From Bradyrhizobium sp. 190 (GTDB taxonomy: Bacteria > Pseudomonadota > Alphaproteobacteria > Rhizobiales > Xanthobacteraceae), in assembly GCF_023073415.1 (NCBI RefSeq), contig NZ_JADPJL010000005.1:1-64000 (forward strand): a stretch of 64,000 bases of DNA. Direction: 5' to 3'. Below the pieces are notes generated by a model. It searched no databases and was not told the DNA's origin. It worked only from the letters and a program-made list of their open reading frames with translations. The stretch's first letter is position 1, and each line of letters starts with the position of its first letter. Shown here in pieces: positions 54,223-62,884 of the stretch. Both the position numbers and the translations under genes were made by a program.

Positions 54223-54956
54223 CCCTGAGCCACTATTGGATCGCGCGAGCGCACTGGCCAGTCGCTCCTTAACTTCCCGGGATTAGGATCACCAGCAATC
54301 GCAGATCGCCGCTAAGGTCCAGCGGGAGTAATCGCGTAGGAAGCCCGCCGACTCAACCCGGCGGGCTTCTTTTTCTATCGCGGTCTCAAAAGGACGCCGC
54401 CGGTTCGAAACACATGCCCGGCGAGGCAATGTGCAGTCGGACGATTGTGAATTTTTGCTGACTGTGCGGCCTCGGCCACACCAGCCCAATGGCGCAATCA
54501 TGGGTGGCGATTATCAGGTTAAATCCTGTTTGTATCGAGCCCTGGAAACGTGGTGCTGATCTCGCGCGCCCATCGCAGCTGACGCCGCCGGCGATAACCA
54601 TGCAGTTTCAATGGGTGCGTGGACTCGGCGATCGACGCAAATGTGGCTTGTGGTATTTGCGGGCGCAAAGGTTGGCGTAGTTGTGACAATTCACTGCCAT
54701 GTCGGGGCAGGCACGACGAACAGACGTCGCTTGCACAGCAAGCGGAGCGCGCGCTTTAGGATCGAGCAACGCATTCATTATGCAATTTTAGCGCTTGCTG
54801 CATTGTTGCAATTCATAATCTCGCCAGATTGGGATACCAGTTGTTTATCGACAAGAACCAGTTATTTGGCGACAAAAGAGGCCAACTTGGGAAGGCCGTA
54901 GTCTCTGGCTGTTCAACTGTCATTCGGTGGGTCGGCTGTTTGTCAGGGGAGAAGTC
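54223..54956. other. long intergenic region with one terminator
   Basis: About 730 bases hold the terminator at 54340 and, at the right end, the sigma-factor promoter. I found no supported gene. Sequence near 54,770-54,830 is AT-rich. Confidence 0.35.
54340..54377 (+). terminator. strong rho-independent terminator
   Basis: A perfect 11-bp stem gaagcccgccg/cggcgggcttc is followed by ttttttct. The nearest upstream plus-strand frame is the 36-residue peptide at 54112. Confidence 0.92.
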
Positions 54957-56174
54957 ATGTGGTCGCGCAGCCTGTTGGTCCAGAATCTGTTGGTCCCGAA
55001 AAAGGCCAAGCCGCAAGACAACGATGCCGACCGTGCGAATGCGGTCGCCGAACGGCCAGTCTCCTCTGAGATGCAGATTGTGCCACCGCAGAGCGGCAAC
55101 TTTGAGCGCGCGCTCGTCAATGCTGCCCTCTCCGGTGACGCTGGGGCGGCGAGCAGATTTCTCGAACACGTCTCGACGACTCTGTGGTCGATCGTCGTGA
55201 AGCTGGTAGGCGAAGGAGCGGACGCGGAGGCTGCGTTCCTTCACATCGTCGCATCACTGAAGGCTGACGATTATGCCCGGCTGCGGGGGTTCGACGGGCG
55301 CGCCCGGCTTGCGACGTATTTGTCGCTTGTCGCCCGTGATGTTCTCGCCGACGAGCTGGCGGGACAATTCAGTAAAGCGCCGCACGAGGCGTGGGAGAGA
55401 TTCTCGCGTTACTTCGAGACCGACATTCGCAGCCGGATCGCCAGACAATTGCCGCGCAACCTTGGTCGAGCTGGACGCGAGGATACGTATCAAGAAGTAT
55501 GCCTCAAGCTGATCGAGAATGATTTCCGTCGTATCCGCTTATACGGAGGCCGCGGCAGCTTCACTGGCTTTATTCTGACCGTGGTCGATCGCATCTTGAT
55601 CGATCTCGTGCGGCGTGAGGCGCCTCGACGGCGTATGCCGGTGGCGATTTCTCGTTCGACGCCGCTCGACCAGGCGATTTATGCAGCCGTGGTGTGGGAG
55701 GGTTGTCCGCTGGACACCAATCGCCTCGTTGCTGCACTGCGCGGCAGGCTGGCGCAAGATCCGACAGCTGCTGACGTCACCGAGTCGGTCGCACGTGTTG
55801 CCGGCATGGCGAGGCTGGAACGCACGCCCCCCGCCAACGAGGCCGTCTCGCTCGACGTGCTGCTTGGCGAGGGTGGAGGTATTTCGATCGCGGATTCGTC
55901 GCCGACGCCCGAGGACCGTTTGCTGCTCTTTGAGGAGGAAAAGCACCGCGCAGCTCTCGTCGCTGCCATCAATACGGCTGCGGAAAAGCTTCCCGCCGAT
56001 GAACGGTTGTACCTTCAGATTGTATTTTCGGCCACTGAGTCGTTGCCAGCACGTGACATCGCGAGGCTGATGGGTTGCGCGGTCGAGGAAGTCTATCGTT
56101 TGAAGCAGCGAACCCAGAAATGGTTGAAAGAAATTACGGTGCAATTGGAAAAGAATTCCGATATGTCCGTCTGA
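54957..56174 (+). CDS. sigma-70-like factor with two sigma-2-like domains
   Basis: From ATG 54957 (aggggag site) the 405-residue protein carries a first sigma-2-like domain (about 60-130, LKADDYARLRGFDGRARLATYLSLVARDVL). A second one lies at about 140-220 (LIENDFRRIRLYGGRGSFTGFILTVVDRILIDLVRRE). A C-terminal sigma-4-like helix-turn-helix (LPARDIARLMGCAVEEVYRLKQRTQ) follows a linker of about 100 residues. ECF factors normally have only one sigma-2 and are half this size. The next gene, 24 bases on, is probably its anti-sigma factor. Confidence 0.75.
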   Translation: MWSRSLLVQNLLVPKKAKPQDNDADRANAVAERPVSSEMQIVPPQSGNFERALVNAALSGDAGAASRFLEHVSTTLWSIVVKLVGEGADAEAAFLHIVASLKADDYARLRGFDGRARLATYLSLVARDVLADELAGQFSKAPHEAWERFSRYFETDIRSRIARQLPRNLGRAGREDTYQEVCLKLIENDFRRIRLYGGRGSFTGFILTVVDRILIDLVRREAPRRRMPVAISRSTPLDQAIYAAVVWEGCPLDTNRLVAALRGRLAQDPTAADVTESVARVAGMARLERTPPANEAVSLDVLLGEGGGISIADSSPTPEDRLLLFEEEKHRAALVAAINTAAEKLPADERLYLQIVFSATESLPARDIARLMGCAVEEVYRLKQRTQKWLKEITVQLEKNSDMSV

Positions 56175-56198
56175 ACATGGGTATTGGATTTCTGCCCG

Positions 56199-56999
56199 AT
56201 GATCGAACGCCCTAGTCAGGAACCGGCGCCTGTGCTCGCCGAGGACGATGACCGCTCCGACCGGCTACAAACCTATGAGTTGCTTCGCGCGCAACTGTCG
56301 CGGACCATTTCCGAGGGTTTGGAGCAGGGTTCCCTTGCAGCAGGTCAATGGGGCGAGATCGACAACGCTCAGATCGCTGCGTTTCTCGACTGTTCCCTGC
56401 CGCGCGCAGAGTGGGAAGCTGTCGCCGCGAGACTTGCGAACGACCCGGTGGCCCGCGCGGAGTTGACTTCCGCGGCGGCATTGCTGGACGAAATCCACGC
56501 AGAACCTGCGACGGCCCCAGCGGGTTTGGTGGTGCGGGCGGCTGGCGTTCTTGCTGCGTCGGAACAGAGCCGACCGCAGGTTTCAGCAATGGGGGGCAGT
56601 CCAGTTGCTCGGTACCGGCGTTCGATTGCGTGGTCCGGCTTCGCTCTCGCCGTCCTGGCTGTGATCGCGATCCCGACCGTTGTGAAGATGGTTGGGGACG
56701 GCGCAGGCATCGAGGTCAAGCAGGACGACGCAGGTGATGCGATCGGCCGCGGAATCGTGGCGACCCCGTCCAGTCCAACGACGAAGAAAGATGCTCACTC
56801 GTGCAGTGACGCGAACGAACAAGCCAGGAAATCGACACCCGACAACATGGGAAGCAATCGCGGTACTGGACCGGGGGCGACCGCGGAGGTGGCCGAACAT
56901 CCAGGCAAGGCGGCGCCCACCGATGACAACGATCCATGCGGCCCAAGGCCGGCAGGGGGGCGTAAGCATGAGCGCCCCGCCTCCGCAGGACAGAACTGA
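56199..56999 (+). CDS. putative membrane anti-sigma factor
   Basis: From ATG 56199 the 266-residue protein has a cytoplasmic part with IAAFLDCSLPRAEWEAVAARLANDPVARAEL, which resembles anti-sigma N-domains, though without a clear zinc motif. One membrane helix (IAWSGFALAVLAVIAIPTVV) is followed by a hydrophilic, low-complexity periplasmic tail. It directly follows the sigma-like gene, and the pair probably responds to an envelope signal. Assignment rests on context and weak similarity. Confidence 0.65.
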   Translation: MIERPSQEPAPVLAEDDDRSDRLQTYELLRAQLSRTISEGLEQGSLAAGQWGEIDNAQIAAFLDCSLPRAEWEAVAARLANDPVARAELTSAAALLDEIHAEPATAPAGLVVRAAGVLAASEQSRPQVSAMGGSPVARYRRSIAWSGFALAVLAVIAIPTVVKMVGDGAGIEVKQDDAGDAIGRGIVATPSSPTTKKDAHSCSDANEQARKSTPDNMGSNRGTGPGATAEVAEHPGKAAPTDDNDPCGPRPAGGRKHERPASAGQN

Positions 57000-57180
57000 C
57001 CTAAACTCGACGCTTAAGTCGTCCGGGTCACATCTCGGTTGCGGGAGGTGCGTTGTGTTCTGTCACGAGGACGGGCCTAACCAGACATCGCGATGGCTGG
57101 CGACAGACCAAAAGTGAGAGCCTGTCCGTCTGCTCCAATGTTGCCATCCAAACTCTCACGCTGCAAAGGAGCAAGAGATA

Positions 57181-57537
57181 ATGCGTTATACAACGACGAA
57201 GGCTGCGATCGGATCACGCTTGAGCATGGGCAGAGCGTTACTTCTCCTGCATTTGGCGGCTACCGCTTTGTTCGCGATTGCCGTAGCCGGGCCTGCACGT
57301 GCGCAGAGCACCGGTATCGTCGCTTGCGACGACTTTCTGAAGAAATATGATAGTTGCGTTACGTCGAAGCTTCCGGAGGCGCAGCGTGCGACCTACAAGG
57401 CGCAGCTCGACCAGACGCGCAAGGTGTGGCTTGATATGGCCAAGGATCCATCAGCGAAGTCAACCATGGAAGGGACGTGTAAGCAGACGATGGACGCGAT
57501 CAAGGCCTCGCTGCAAAGCTTGGGCTGCTCGTTCTGA
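57181..57537 (+). CDS. small secreted cysteine-containing protein
   Basis: The 118-residue protein (aaaggagcaagagata site before ATG) has a long signal peptide ending at ARAQS. A helical mature part follows with four cysteines: ACDDFLKKYDSCV and GTCKQ...LGCSF. The paired spacing suggests two disulfides in a helical hairpin. A GC-rich hairpin follows the stop. Function unknown; it lies in the sigma/caspase group. Confidence 0.7.
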   Translation: MRYTTTKAAIGSRLSMGRALLLLHLAATALFAIAVAGPARAQSTGIVACDDFLKKYDSCVTSKLPEAQRATYKAQLDQTRKVWLDMAKDPSAKSTMEGTCKQTMDAIKASLQSLGCSF

Positions 57538-57886
57538 TGTAGCCGCGCGGGCAGGAAGGCTGGGGTGCTCATCTGCGCCCCAGCCTTCTGAGTACGGCGC
57601 GTCCAGGCGAAGAACCTGGAGTCCACCCCGCCAGAGCGTGATCTAGAGAAACATGCCCTCAGGCCGATGGTGGAACAGCGGTTTTCCCTTGAGCCTAACA
57701 AAGGCGACGCGTTTTGCGCGGAGATCATGCTCAAGCAATGAGCCAGAGCATGATCTGGTTTTCCGAAAGGATCATGCTCAAACAATACAGCGCCGATGAC
57801 GATTTTTCCTGAACTCATCGCGCTCTGGGTTCAAGATGAGACTGCTGCTTGTCGTGGGGGTCTCGAAAGCGATGTAACTATCTCGC
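57538..57886. repeat. intergenic region with hairpin and catgatc repeats
   Basis: An 11-bp hairpin (gaaggctgggg/ccccagccttc, 57555-57588) lacking a T-tract follows the upstream gene. At about 57,725-57,785 the words gagatcatgctcaa, gagcatgatct and ggatcatgctcaaa form an inverted-repeat cluster of a type common in rhizobial genomes. A further copy is at 59909. Confidence 0.5.
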
Positions 57887-59518
57887 CTATCGCGATTTAA
57901 TCTCCCGGCAGCGAGCCTCGCGCAGTCCCGTTAAAGCGTCGCGCCGCAGCAGTGTCGGGCAGGCATTGCCAAGGTAGTAGCTGCCGCCAGTCTCGCGCGC
58001 GACCTGGGCCACTACCGCAGGGCCGAGTGTGCTCCAGCAGGCTTCGGTGAGCGCCTTCGACGCCTTGGCTTCATCCCAGTCGGGAGGCCGGCTGAGTGCG
58101 GCAATGACGGCGTCCGTGAGATCTGGATCGGTACAGACTGCCGCATTCGTTTCGGGCGGCGCCTCGATCGCGATGGCGAAAAATGGCGCAGCGGCCGAGC
58201 GGTTGAGCTTGCGTCCGACGAGACGGGCGGCGTCACGCGCGAGTTCGGCGCGCGCCGTACCGACGCTCTTGGGCGTTGTGCGCACGAAGCTCTCCAGTCC
58301 GCGGCGGCAATCGGCGATGACTGTCCCGTAAGCCTGCTCAAGGCAGTCGCCGAACGCGGACAGGCCGATCGACGCGCGCAGGGCCAGGAATTTCGAGTTG
58401 TCGTTCAGGATCGGAAAGGTCGTGGCATAGCGCTCGAGTGCCGCAAGCCGATCGCCAAACGGATGCGGCGACGTTGCAAGTGGAGTTAATTCGCCGATCG
58501 CGGCTTGTTCGGCCAACGAAGCCCAGTGTGCGTCGCGCGCCGTCGGCCTCACCGTTGCCAGGTGGCCGCGCAGCTCGCTCCAGCTCTTCGCGGCCGCCAG
58601 CGCGTCGAGCTCGGCGATCACAGGATCGGTCGAAGCAGCCGGCACGGCCTCGGCGGCGCGCTTGTCGACGTCGGAGAGCAGGGCCGCGGTTTGTGGTGGC
58701 GGCGGGTCGGCGGGCGTGGTGCGTCCGCTTGAGTTGAGCACGATCTCGCCGACGACCTGGTCGTAGTAGGCCGGCGTTTGCTCGAGGCCGACGCTCGCCG
58801 CCAACTGCCGAACCTCGATTTGCAAGCGCTTGGCAATTTGCACCAGCGTCAGGTCAGGCTCCGCCAGCCGGCGGACGAGGTTTCGCGTGAACACGGAGTT
58901 CGAAGCGCGCTCGGTGCTGGACAGCCGGTCGAGCGCGGTCTGCTTGGCGCCAGCGGAGAACATGATGAATACGCCCTCGGCAGGCGTCATTGCGGCGAGC
59001 CCGCCGCGGCCCTTGAGCCCGCGCCCGCCCGGCCGTTCGAACGGATTGTTACGGCAGGCGTCGAGCATGAGCACCGCGGTGCGGGCGCCGCGCGCCTGCA
59101 GCCGGTCGATGATCCGGTCGGCTGGAAACGCGGAATCGCGGATCAGCTCTTCCTGTCCTTCGCGGACCTCCGGGATGTCTGTCGGCAACAGGTAGTTCTG
59201 GCCGCGGATCTCGAAGCCGTGTCCAGCGAAGAAGAACAGCGCGATGTCGCCCGGCTCGATCATTTTGTCGAAAGCGAGCATGGCCTCGCTCATGGCACGG
59301 CGCGGCTGGTTCTCGACGACCATCACCGAGAAGCCGAGCCGGCGCAGGGCGGTGCCGACCGCGCGCGCGTCGTTGACGGCGGTCTGCAGCCGTGGAACGT
59401 TCTCATAGGCGTTATTGCCGACCAGCAGGGCGACGCGCTTCTCCGCGCGTGCGGTCGTGGCGAAGCCTATCGCGACACTCAGCGCGAGGATCGCGAGGCA
59501 CGAGTTTGTTTTCAACAT
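57887..59518 (-). CDS. exported caspase-family (peptidase C14) protein
   Basis: From ATG 59518 the 543-residue protein has a signal peptide (ending TTARAEKRVALLVGN) and a caspase domain with catalytic His100 in FFFAGHGFE and Cys155 in MLDACRNNPF. The residue set is complete, so protease activity after Arg/Lys or Asp is possible. The remaining 300 residues are alanine-rich and helical, resembling repeat scaffolds. Bacterial metacaspases of this type occur in stress and cell-death pathways, but no role is known here. The start at 59602 would mask the signal peptide. Confidence 0.85.
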   Translation of the reverse strand: MLKTNSCLAILALSVAIGFATTARAEKRVALLVGNNAYENVPRLQTAVNDARAVGTALRRLGFSVMVVENQPRRAMSEAMLAFDKMIEPGDIALFFFAGHGFEIRGQNYLLPTDIPEVREGQEELIRDSAFPADRIIDRLQARGARTAVLMLDACRNNPFERPGGRGLKGRGGLAAMTPAEGVFIMFSAGAKQTALDRLSSTERASNSVFTRNLVRRLAEPDLTLVQIAKRLQIEVRQLAASVGLEQTPAYYDQVVGEIVLNSSGRTTPADPPPPQTAALLSDVDKRAAEAVPAASTDPVIAELDALAAAKSWSELRGHLATVRPTARDAHWASLAEQAAIGELTPLATSPHPFGDRLAALERYATTFPILNDNSKFLALRASIGLSAFGDCLEQAYGTVIADCRRGLESFVRTTPKSVGTARAELARDAARLVGRKLNRSAAAPFFAIAIEAPPETNAAVCTDPDLTDAVIAALSRPPDWDEAKASKALTEACWSTLGPAVVAQVARETGGSYYLGNACPTLLRRDALTGLREARCREIKSR

Positions 59519-59682
59519 GGATGCTCTCGTCGATGCTCTAGCGGGCTCATGGAGCGGCTGTCTCATCCGGTCGGCCAAAACTGTTCGGCGGTTGAGCGCC
59601 ATTATCCGTCAACTCATTGTTTGTCAGCTCTGTGGCCGGATGATGTGCATGCTGTGGGTCGGCAGGCTGGCTGCGAACTTCA

Positions 59683-59796
59683 TCATGGGCGCGCAGCCGA
59701 CGATGAGCGGGCCAGCAAGTAATGAAAATAGTCCAGATTGCTGATGATCACGCTGATGACGATCCAGACGCCCCAGCAGTAGGCAAAGATGAGTTT
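59683..59796 (-). pseudogene. fragment of a paralogue of the next membrane protein
   Basis: One minus-strand frame reads KLIFAYCWGVWIVISVII and SNLDYFHYLLA before a stop. It matches FITCLWGAWTIINAIINLNWFGY of the intact protein at 59935. The rest of the copy is gone. Confidence 0.55.
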
Positions 59797-59908
59797 TCAG
59801 CAACCTGCTGGGGCGCGATGAGTTCGAGATGAATCGTCATCGCGCTTCAGCTTGTCGTTGAGCATGTTCTTTTCGGAAAATCGATGCCCCCCGATCGGAT
59901 CGTGACCC

Positions 59909-59939
59909 GAGGGCATGATCTTTCGGATCATGCTCTAGG
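59909..59939. repeat. palindromic catgatc repeat
   Basis: The words gggcatgatc and gatcatgctc pair around a five-base loop (tttcg). The repeat runs into the 3' end of the membrane-protein gene and may act as its terminator. Confidence 0.55.
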
Positions 59940-60369
59940 CGATACGATAGAGAAACGTGGCGACGATCGTCCATAGGCCGAGAACAATCGCGGCATAACC
60001 GAGCACGGTCTGATAGGGGACAATGGCAGCGCGAATCTGCTCGCCGCGTTGCGCCGCTTGAGCGCTGTGGCTGAAAATGAACTTCGTCAGCAACGCATAT
60101 CCGAGCAGCAGGCCGAGCGATGCAATTAGCACGCCGGTCGCGAGGTAGGTCAGCCACCAAACCGGCACGTAGCCGAACCAGTTCAGGTTGATGATCGCAT
60201 TGATGATGGTCCAGGCGCCCCACAGGCAGGTTATGAATCCGAACCATCCCTGGTAAGGTACCATCAGTTCGATATACGCCTTCGCGTCCGGACGCCTCGC
60301 AACGATGCTCGAAGCGGCCGCCAGGGCCCCGAGCGCGAGCAAAATCAGCCCAGTTATAAGACCCGACAT
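59935..60369 (-). CDS. four-helix membrane protein with internal duplication
   Basis: The 144-residue protein has four membrane helices. The segment VPYQGWFGFITCLWGAWTII in the first half resembles VPYQTVLGYAAIVLGLWTIV at the end, so the protein probably arose by internal duplication of a two-helix unit. No catalytic residues stand out. A partial paralogue lies just downstream. Function unknown. Confidence 0.65.
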   Translation of the reverse strand: MSGLITGLILLALGALAAASSIVARRPDAKAYIELMVPYQGWFGFITCLWGAWTIINAIINLNWFGYVPVWWLTYLATGVLIASLGLLLGYALLTKFIFSHSAQAAQRGEQIRAAIVPYQTVLGYAAIVLGLWTIVATFLYRIA

Positions 60370-60525
60370 TGGATTCCTCTCTTTCTTGACAACAGTGCAC
60401 CATATTGCGGTGACATTTCGAGACGGCCCGAGGCCGTCGCCACCACATCAAGATAGAGAGACGGACCGGTGAGCATTTTTCTCCGCGCCGGCTGATGTAA
60501 ATTCGCGCCCCAGGTAAAGATCCAG

Positions 60526-61254
60526 CTACAGGAGATCACCGATCGCAGACTTGAGGCGCGCCGAGGACGGCCGGCCTGTGATCGCTTCCCTGGCTTCGAC
60601 CTCTACGATCAGGGTGTCGTCCGCCAGCCTGACGTCGACCCGGTCGGCGTCGCGGATGACGACGCGTCGCAGTTTCGCCGCGATGATCTCGCGCGCGATC
60701 GGTGAGGTAAGCATCTCAGCCAGGGTTGCTCCGGTGACGGCGATTGCATCCGCCATCGCGGACCATGCAGCGGCGTCAGTGGAAAGGCGCGGCGCGTCGA
60801 GCGAGATCGCGAGCGCCGGGGCGCCCGTGCGCCTGAGCCTGCGCCCGAGAGACTCAGCCTCGGTCTCGGCCTGCTCTTTCGTTGCCTTCTTGACGACGAG
60901 TGGCTCGGCTTCCTGGTCACGATACGCGTCAGCCGAACCGCCCGACAATTTGTCGCTGAATACCAGGATGCGACCCGTTTCGTAGATCCGAAGAACCGAG
61001 ACGCCGTCGTCGCGCTTGAGCGTCATCGAATTGTATGCGGCCTGCTCGGCGGTCAGGGCCAGGATTTCGTCGGAGCCGTCGAAGCGCAGCTTGATCGGCG
61101 TTCCCAGGCGGTCGATCACAAAGCCGATCAATCCGCTGCCGGTGCTGTAATGCCCGATGCGAAGCCGCGGGTCGCTTTCCGCGGCGAGGGCGCCATGGCC
61201 GATGATCAAGGTGAGGGCGGCGCCGACGGCGATCATTCGGAAACGTCCGGACAT
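60526..61254 (-). CDS. exported protein of unknown function
   Basis: From ATG 61254 the 242-residue protein has a signal peptide (MSGRFRMIAVGAALTLIIGHGALA). A beta-rich first half (RIGHYSTGSGLIGFVIDRLG and VSVLRIYETGRILVF) and a helical second half follow. No recognised domain or catalytic motif. An extension to 61356 would hide the signal. It may be co-transcribed with the membrane-protein gene downstream. Confidence 0.6.
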   Translation of the reverse strand: MSGRFRMIAVGAALTLIIGHGALAAESDPRLRIGHYSTGSGLIGFVIDRLGTPIKLRFDGSDEILALTAEQAAYNSMTLKRDDGVSVLRIYETGRILVFSDKLSGGSADAYRDQEAEPLVVKKATKEQAETEAESLGRRLRRTGAPALAISLDAPRLSTDAAAWSAMADAIAVTGATLAEMLTSPIAREIIAAKLRRVVIRDADRVDVRLADDTLIVEVEAREAITGRPSSARLKSAIGDLL

Positions 61255-61531
61255 GGTAGGCCTCACAGCATCACGATAATCCGCGGGATGCGGTATCGCT
61301 GATGAGCGCAGGGAGAAGTGAGAAGCAAATGCGGAGTTTTTGCGGCCGACACCCATGTTGAACGCGGCGCATTCATTATTCAGAATGTTTCAATCAAGAT
61401 GCACCGCTCGGTGCTGCGATGACGCGGGAAAATCACCGCCACTGTCCGTCTATCCCTAAGTCCGCCGCAGTGGCCGGACGCCGTGCCCGCAGGGGATGCG
61501 CGCATGAACATCTAAATTGGAGTTATCCGCT

Positions 61532-61963
61532 ATGAATATCCGTGCCGGTGTCGCCGTCGTCGCGCTCTCGATCTTCTCCTCGGTCGCGCTTGCGCAATCG
61601 CTCAAGGACAAGGAGTATTTCGCGGACCAAGAAAAGTATCTCGCGGGAGAAGTTACCACCACCAATGAGCGGTGCGGCAACAGTCTCACGGCAAAGTTTG
61701 ACTGGTTGAAGCCGCCGGCGCCGGAAGAGCGGAAGACCTACAGCGCCTACGGTTACTGCGGCGTAGCTCTCGAGGCGATGCGGCGCGTCTGTGACTCCCA
61801 GGCCGGCAAGGAAGCCGTCAAACAGAAGATCAAAAGCCTGACTTGCAGTTTTGGACCGCAGCGCACGGTTGTGCTCAAGGATGGCACGATCGACTACGAG
61901 GTCAATTTCAATTCGAGCAACGACGTCGACTACGTGTTCGAATATTTGCAGAACAATTTGTGA
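61532..61963 (+). CDS. small exported protein with cysteine pattern
   Basis: From ATG 61532 (ttggag site) the 143-residue protein has a signal peptide (MNIRAGVAVVALSIFSSVALAQ). Its mature region has four cysteines (NERCGNS, YGYCGVAL, RRVCDSQ, LTCSFG), probably disulfide-bonded. It ends in a beta-rich part (TIDYEVNFNSSNDVDYVFEYL). Function unknown. It is the last gene before the right edge of the putative island. Confidence 0.68.
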   Translation: MNIRAGVAVVALSIFSSVALAQSLKDKEYFADQEKYLAGEVTTTNERCGNSLTAKFDWLKPPAPEERKTYSAYGYCGVALEAMRRVCDSQAGKEAVKQKIKSLTCSFGPQRTVVLKDGTIDYEVNFNSSNDVDYVFEYLQNNL

Positions 61964-62242
61964 GCATCCTGGAGTGGTTCGGGGCCTGGCTCGGCCCCGC
62001 TGCGGGCAACTCCCTCCCGTGCCGCCCATGACGACTAACCGGCTCGGTAGAGCGATATGTCAAGATTTGTGCTGATCGGTTGCCCCGGTTCGGCTCGTGA
62101 TCTAACAGAGTCGAGCAGCAAGGGAGGAACGCTTAGATGGTAGTCGCCATTCCGACAAAGAGAAACTCCATAGTGATCTCAATCGCCCAAAAAGCTGCGA
62201 AATGTCGGAGCAGCTCTTGAAAACATTGCGAAATTCCGGAGA
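61964..62242. other. right edge of the putative island
   Basis: No supported gene. A ggggcc/ggcccc hairpin (about 61,981-61,998) follows the exported-protein gene. No integrase remnant was recognised. Confidence 0.35.
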
Positions 62243-62284
62243 CTTCCAAGCTGAATACGAGTTCGATTCGCTTCACCCATTCCA
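62243..62284 (+). repeat. degraded 3' half of tRNA-Gly (putative attachment site)
   Basis: The sequence matches bases 37271-37314 of tRNA-Gly at 39 of 42 aligned positions with one 2-base gap, from the anticodon arm through the CCA-like end (tcca). The match begins at the anticodon stem, the usual crossover zone of tRNA-targeting integrases. Orientation is the same as the intact tRNA. Confidence 0.8.
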
Positions 62285-62378
62285 TTTCATTTCGTGCCGT
62301 GAAGGAGCAGATGCCAGGCATGGCGTCAGCCGGGAGCGAGCGACCCTTGCTTGAAGAGGCAGACAGGCGGCAGGTCTG

Positions 62379-62756
62379 ATGCGGATCATCTACTTCTGTT
62401 TGGGTTGGGTGATGGTCGCGCTCGGTGTGATCGGCTTGGTGATGCCGCTGATGCCGGGAGTGGTTTTCCTGATCGCGGCAGTGGCGTGTTTCGCGCGGTC
62501 CTCGCCCCGGCTGGAGGCATGGCTGCTCGATCATCCGACATTTGGCAAACCGCTGCGGGATTGGCGCGCCGCCCGGGCTATCCCGCGTTCGGCCAAGGCC
62601 ATGGCTTGCGCGGGGATGGCGATCGGGTTCGTCGTATTCTGGTATAGCGTCAATCCGTCAATGCCGCTTGCTGTGGGTGTGGCGGTGCTGTTCCTGGCCT
62701 GTGCTGCCTACGTCGTATCGCGTCCGGCGATCGTCGATCAGGATACCTCCATCTAG
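62379..62756 (+). CDS. YbaN/DUF454 inner-membrane protein
   Basis: The 125-residue protein has the DUF454 pattern: an N-terminal helix pair (LGWVMVALGVIGLVMPLMPG), then CFARSSPRLEAWLLDHPTFGKPLRDW, then two further helices. The conserved family segment FARSSPRLxxWLLxHPxFG is clear. The function of YbaN is unknown. It is the first chromosome-like gene after the island edge. Confidence 0.85.
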   Translation: MRIIYFCLGWVMVALGVIGLVMPLMPGVVFLIAAVACFARSSPRLEAWLLDHPTFGKPLRDWRAARAIPRSAKAMACAGMAIGFVVFWYSVNPSMPLAVGVAVLFLACAAYVVSRPAIVDQDTSI

Positions 62757-62884
62757 TGCTGCAGATGCCTTTCGGCCGCGAGCTACGGCTCGGCAAGCCA
62801 AACAGCCCGACTCTTATGAGTCTTGCGAAGTAACGCGTCTCGAACGATGCTTACAAGCTCCGCTGGTCACATCAAGGGATCGTC

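Larger units (their letters stand above)
37315..62284. mobile_element. putative ancient genomic island at tRNA-Gly
   Basis: The interval is bounded on the left by the intact tRNA-Gly 3' end and on the right by a same-strand degraded copy of the tRNA 3' half. That is the layout left by integration into a tRNA gene. Contents are accessory: a two-component pair, the peroxidase-RTX/type I secretion locus, a sigma/anti-sigma pair, a caspase-like protein and many small exported proteins. No integrase gene was found, so it is probably fixed. Confidence 0.5.

Noticed and set aside
57640..57650. Possible second FixK box (gatctagag)
   Set aside because: Only one half-site matches and it lies within a repeat element, not before a gene.
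62133..62534. Minus-strand frame of 133 codons over the tRNA-Gly fragment
   Set aside because: It is a spurious frame running through a tRNA remnant and the start of the DUF454 gene on the opposite strand.
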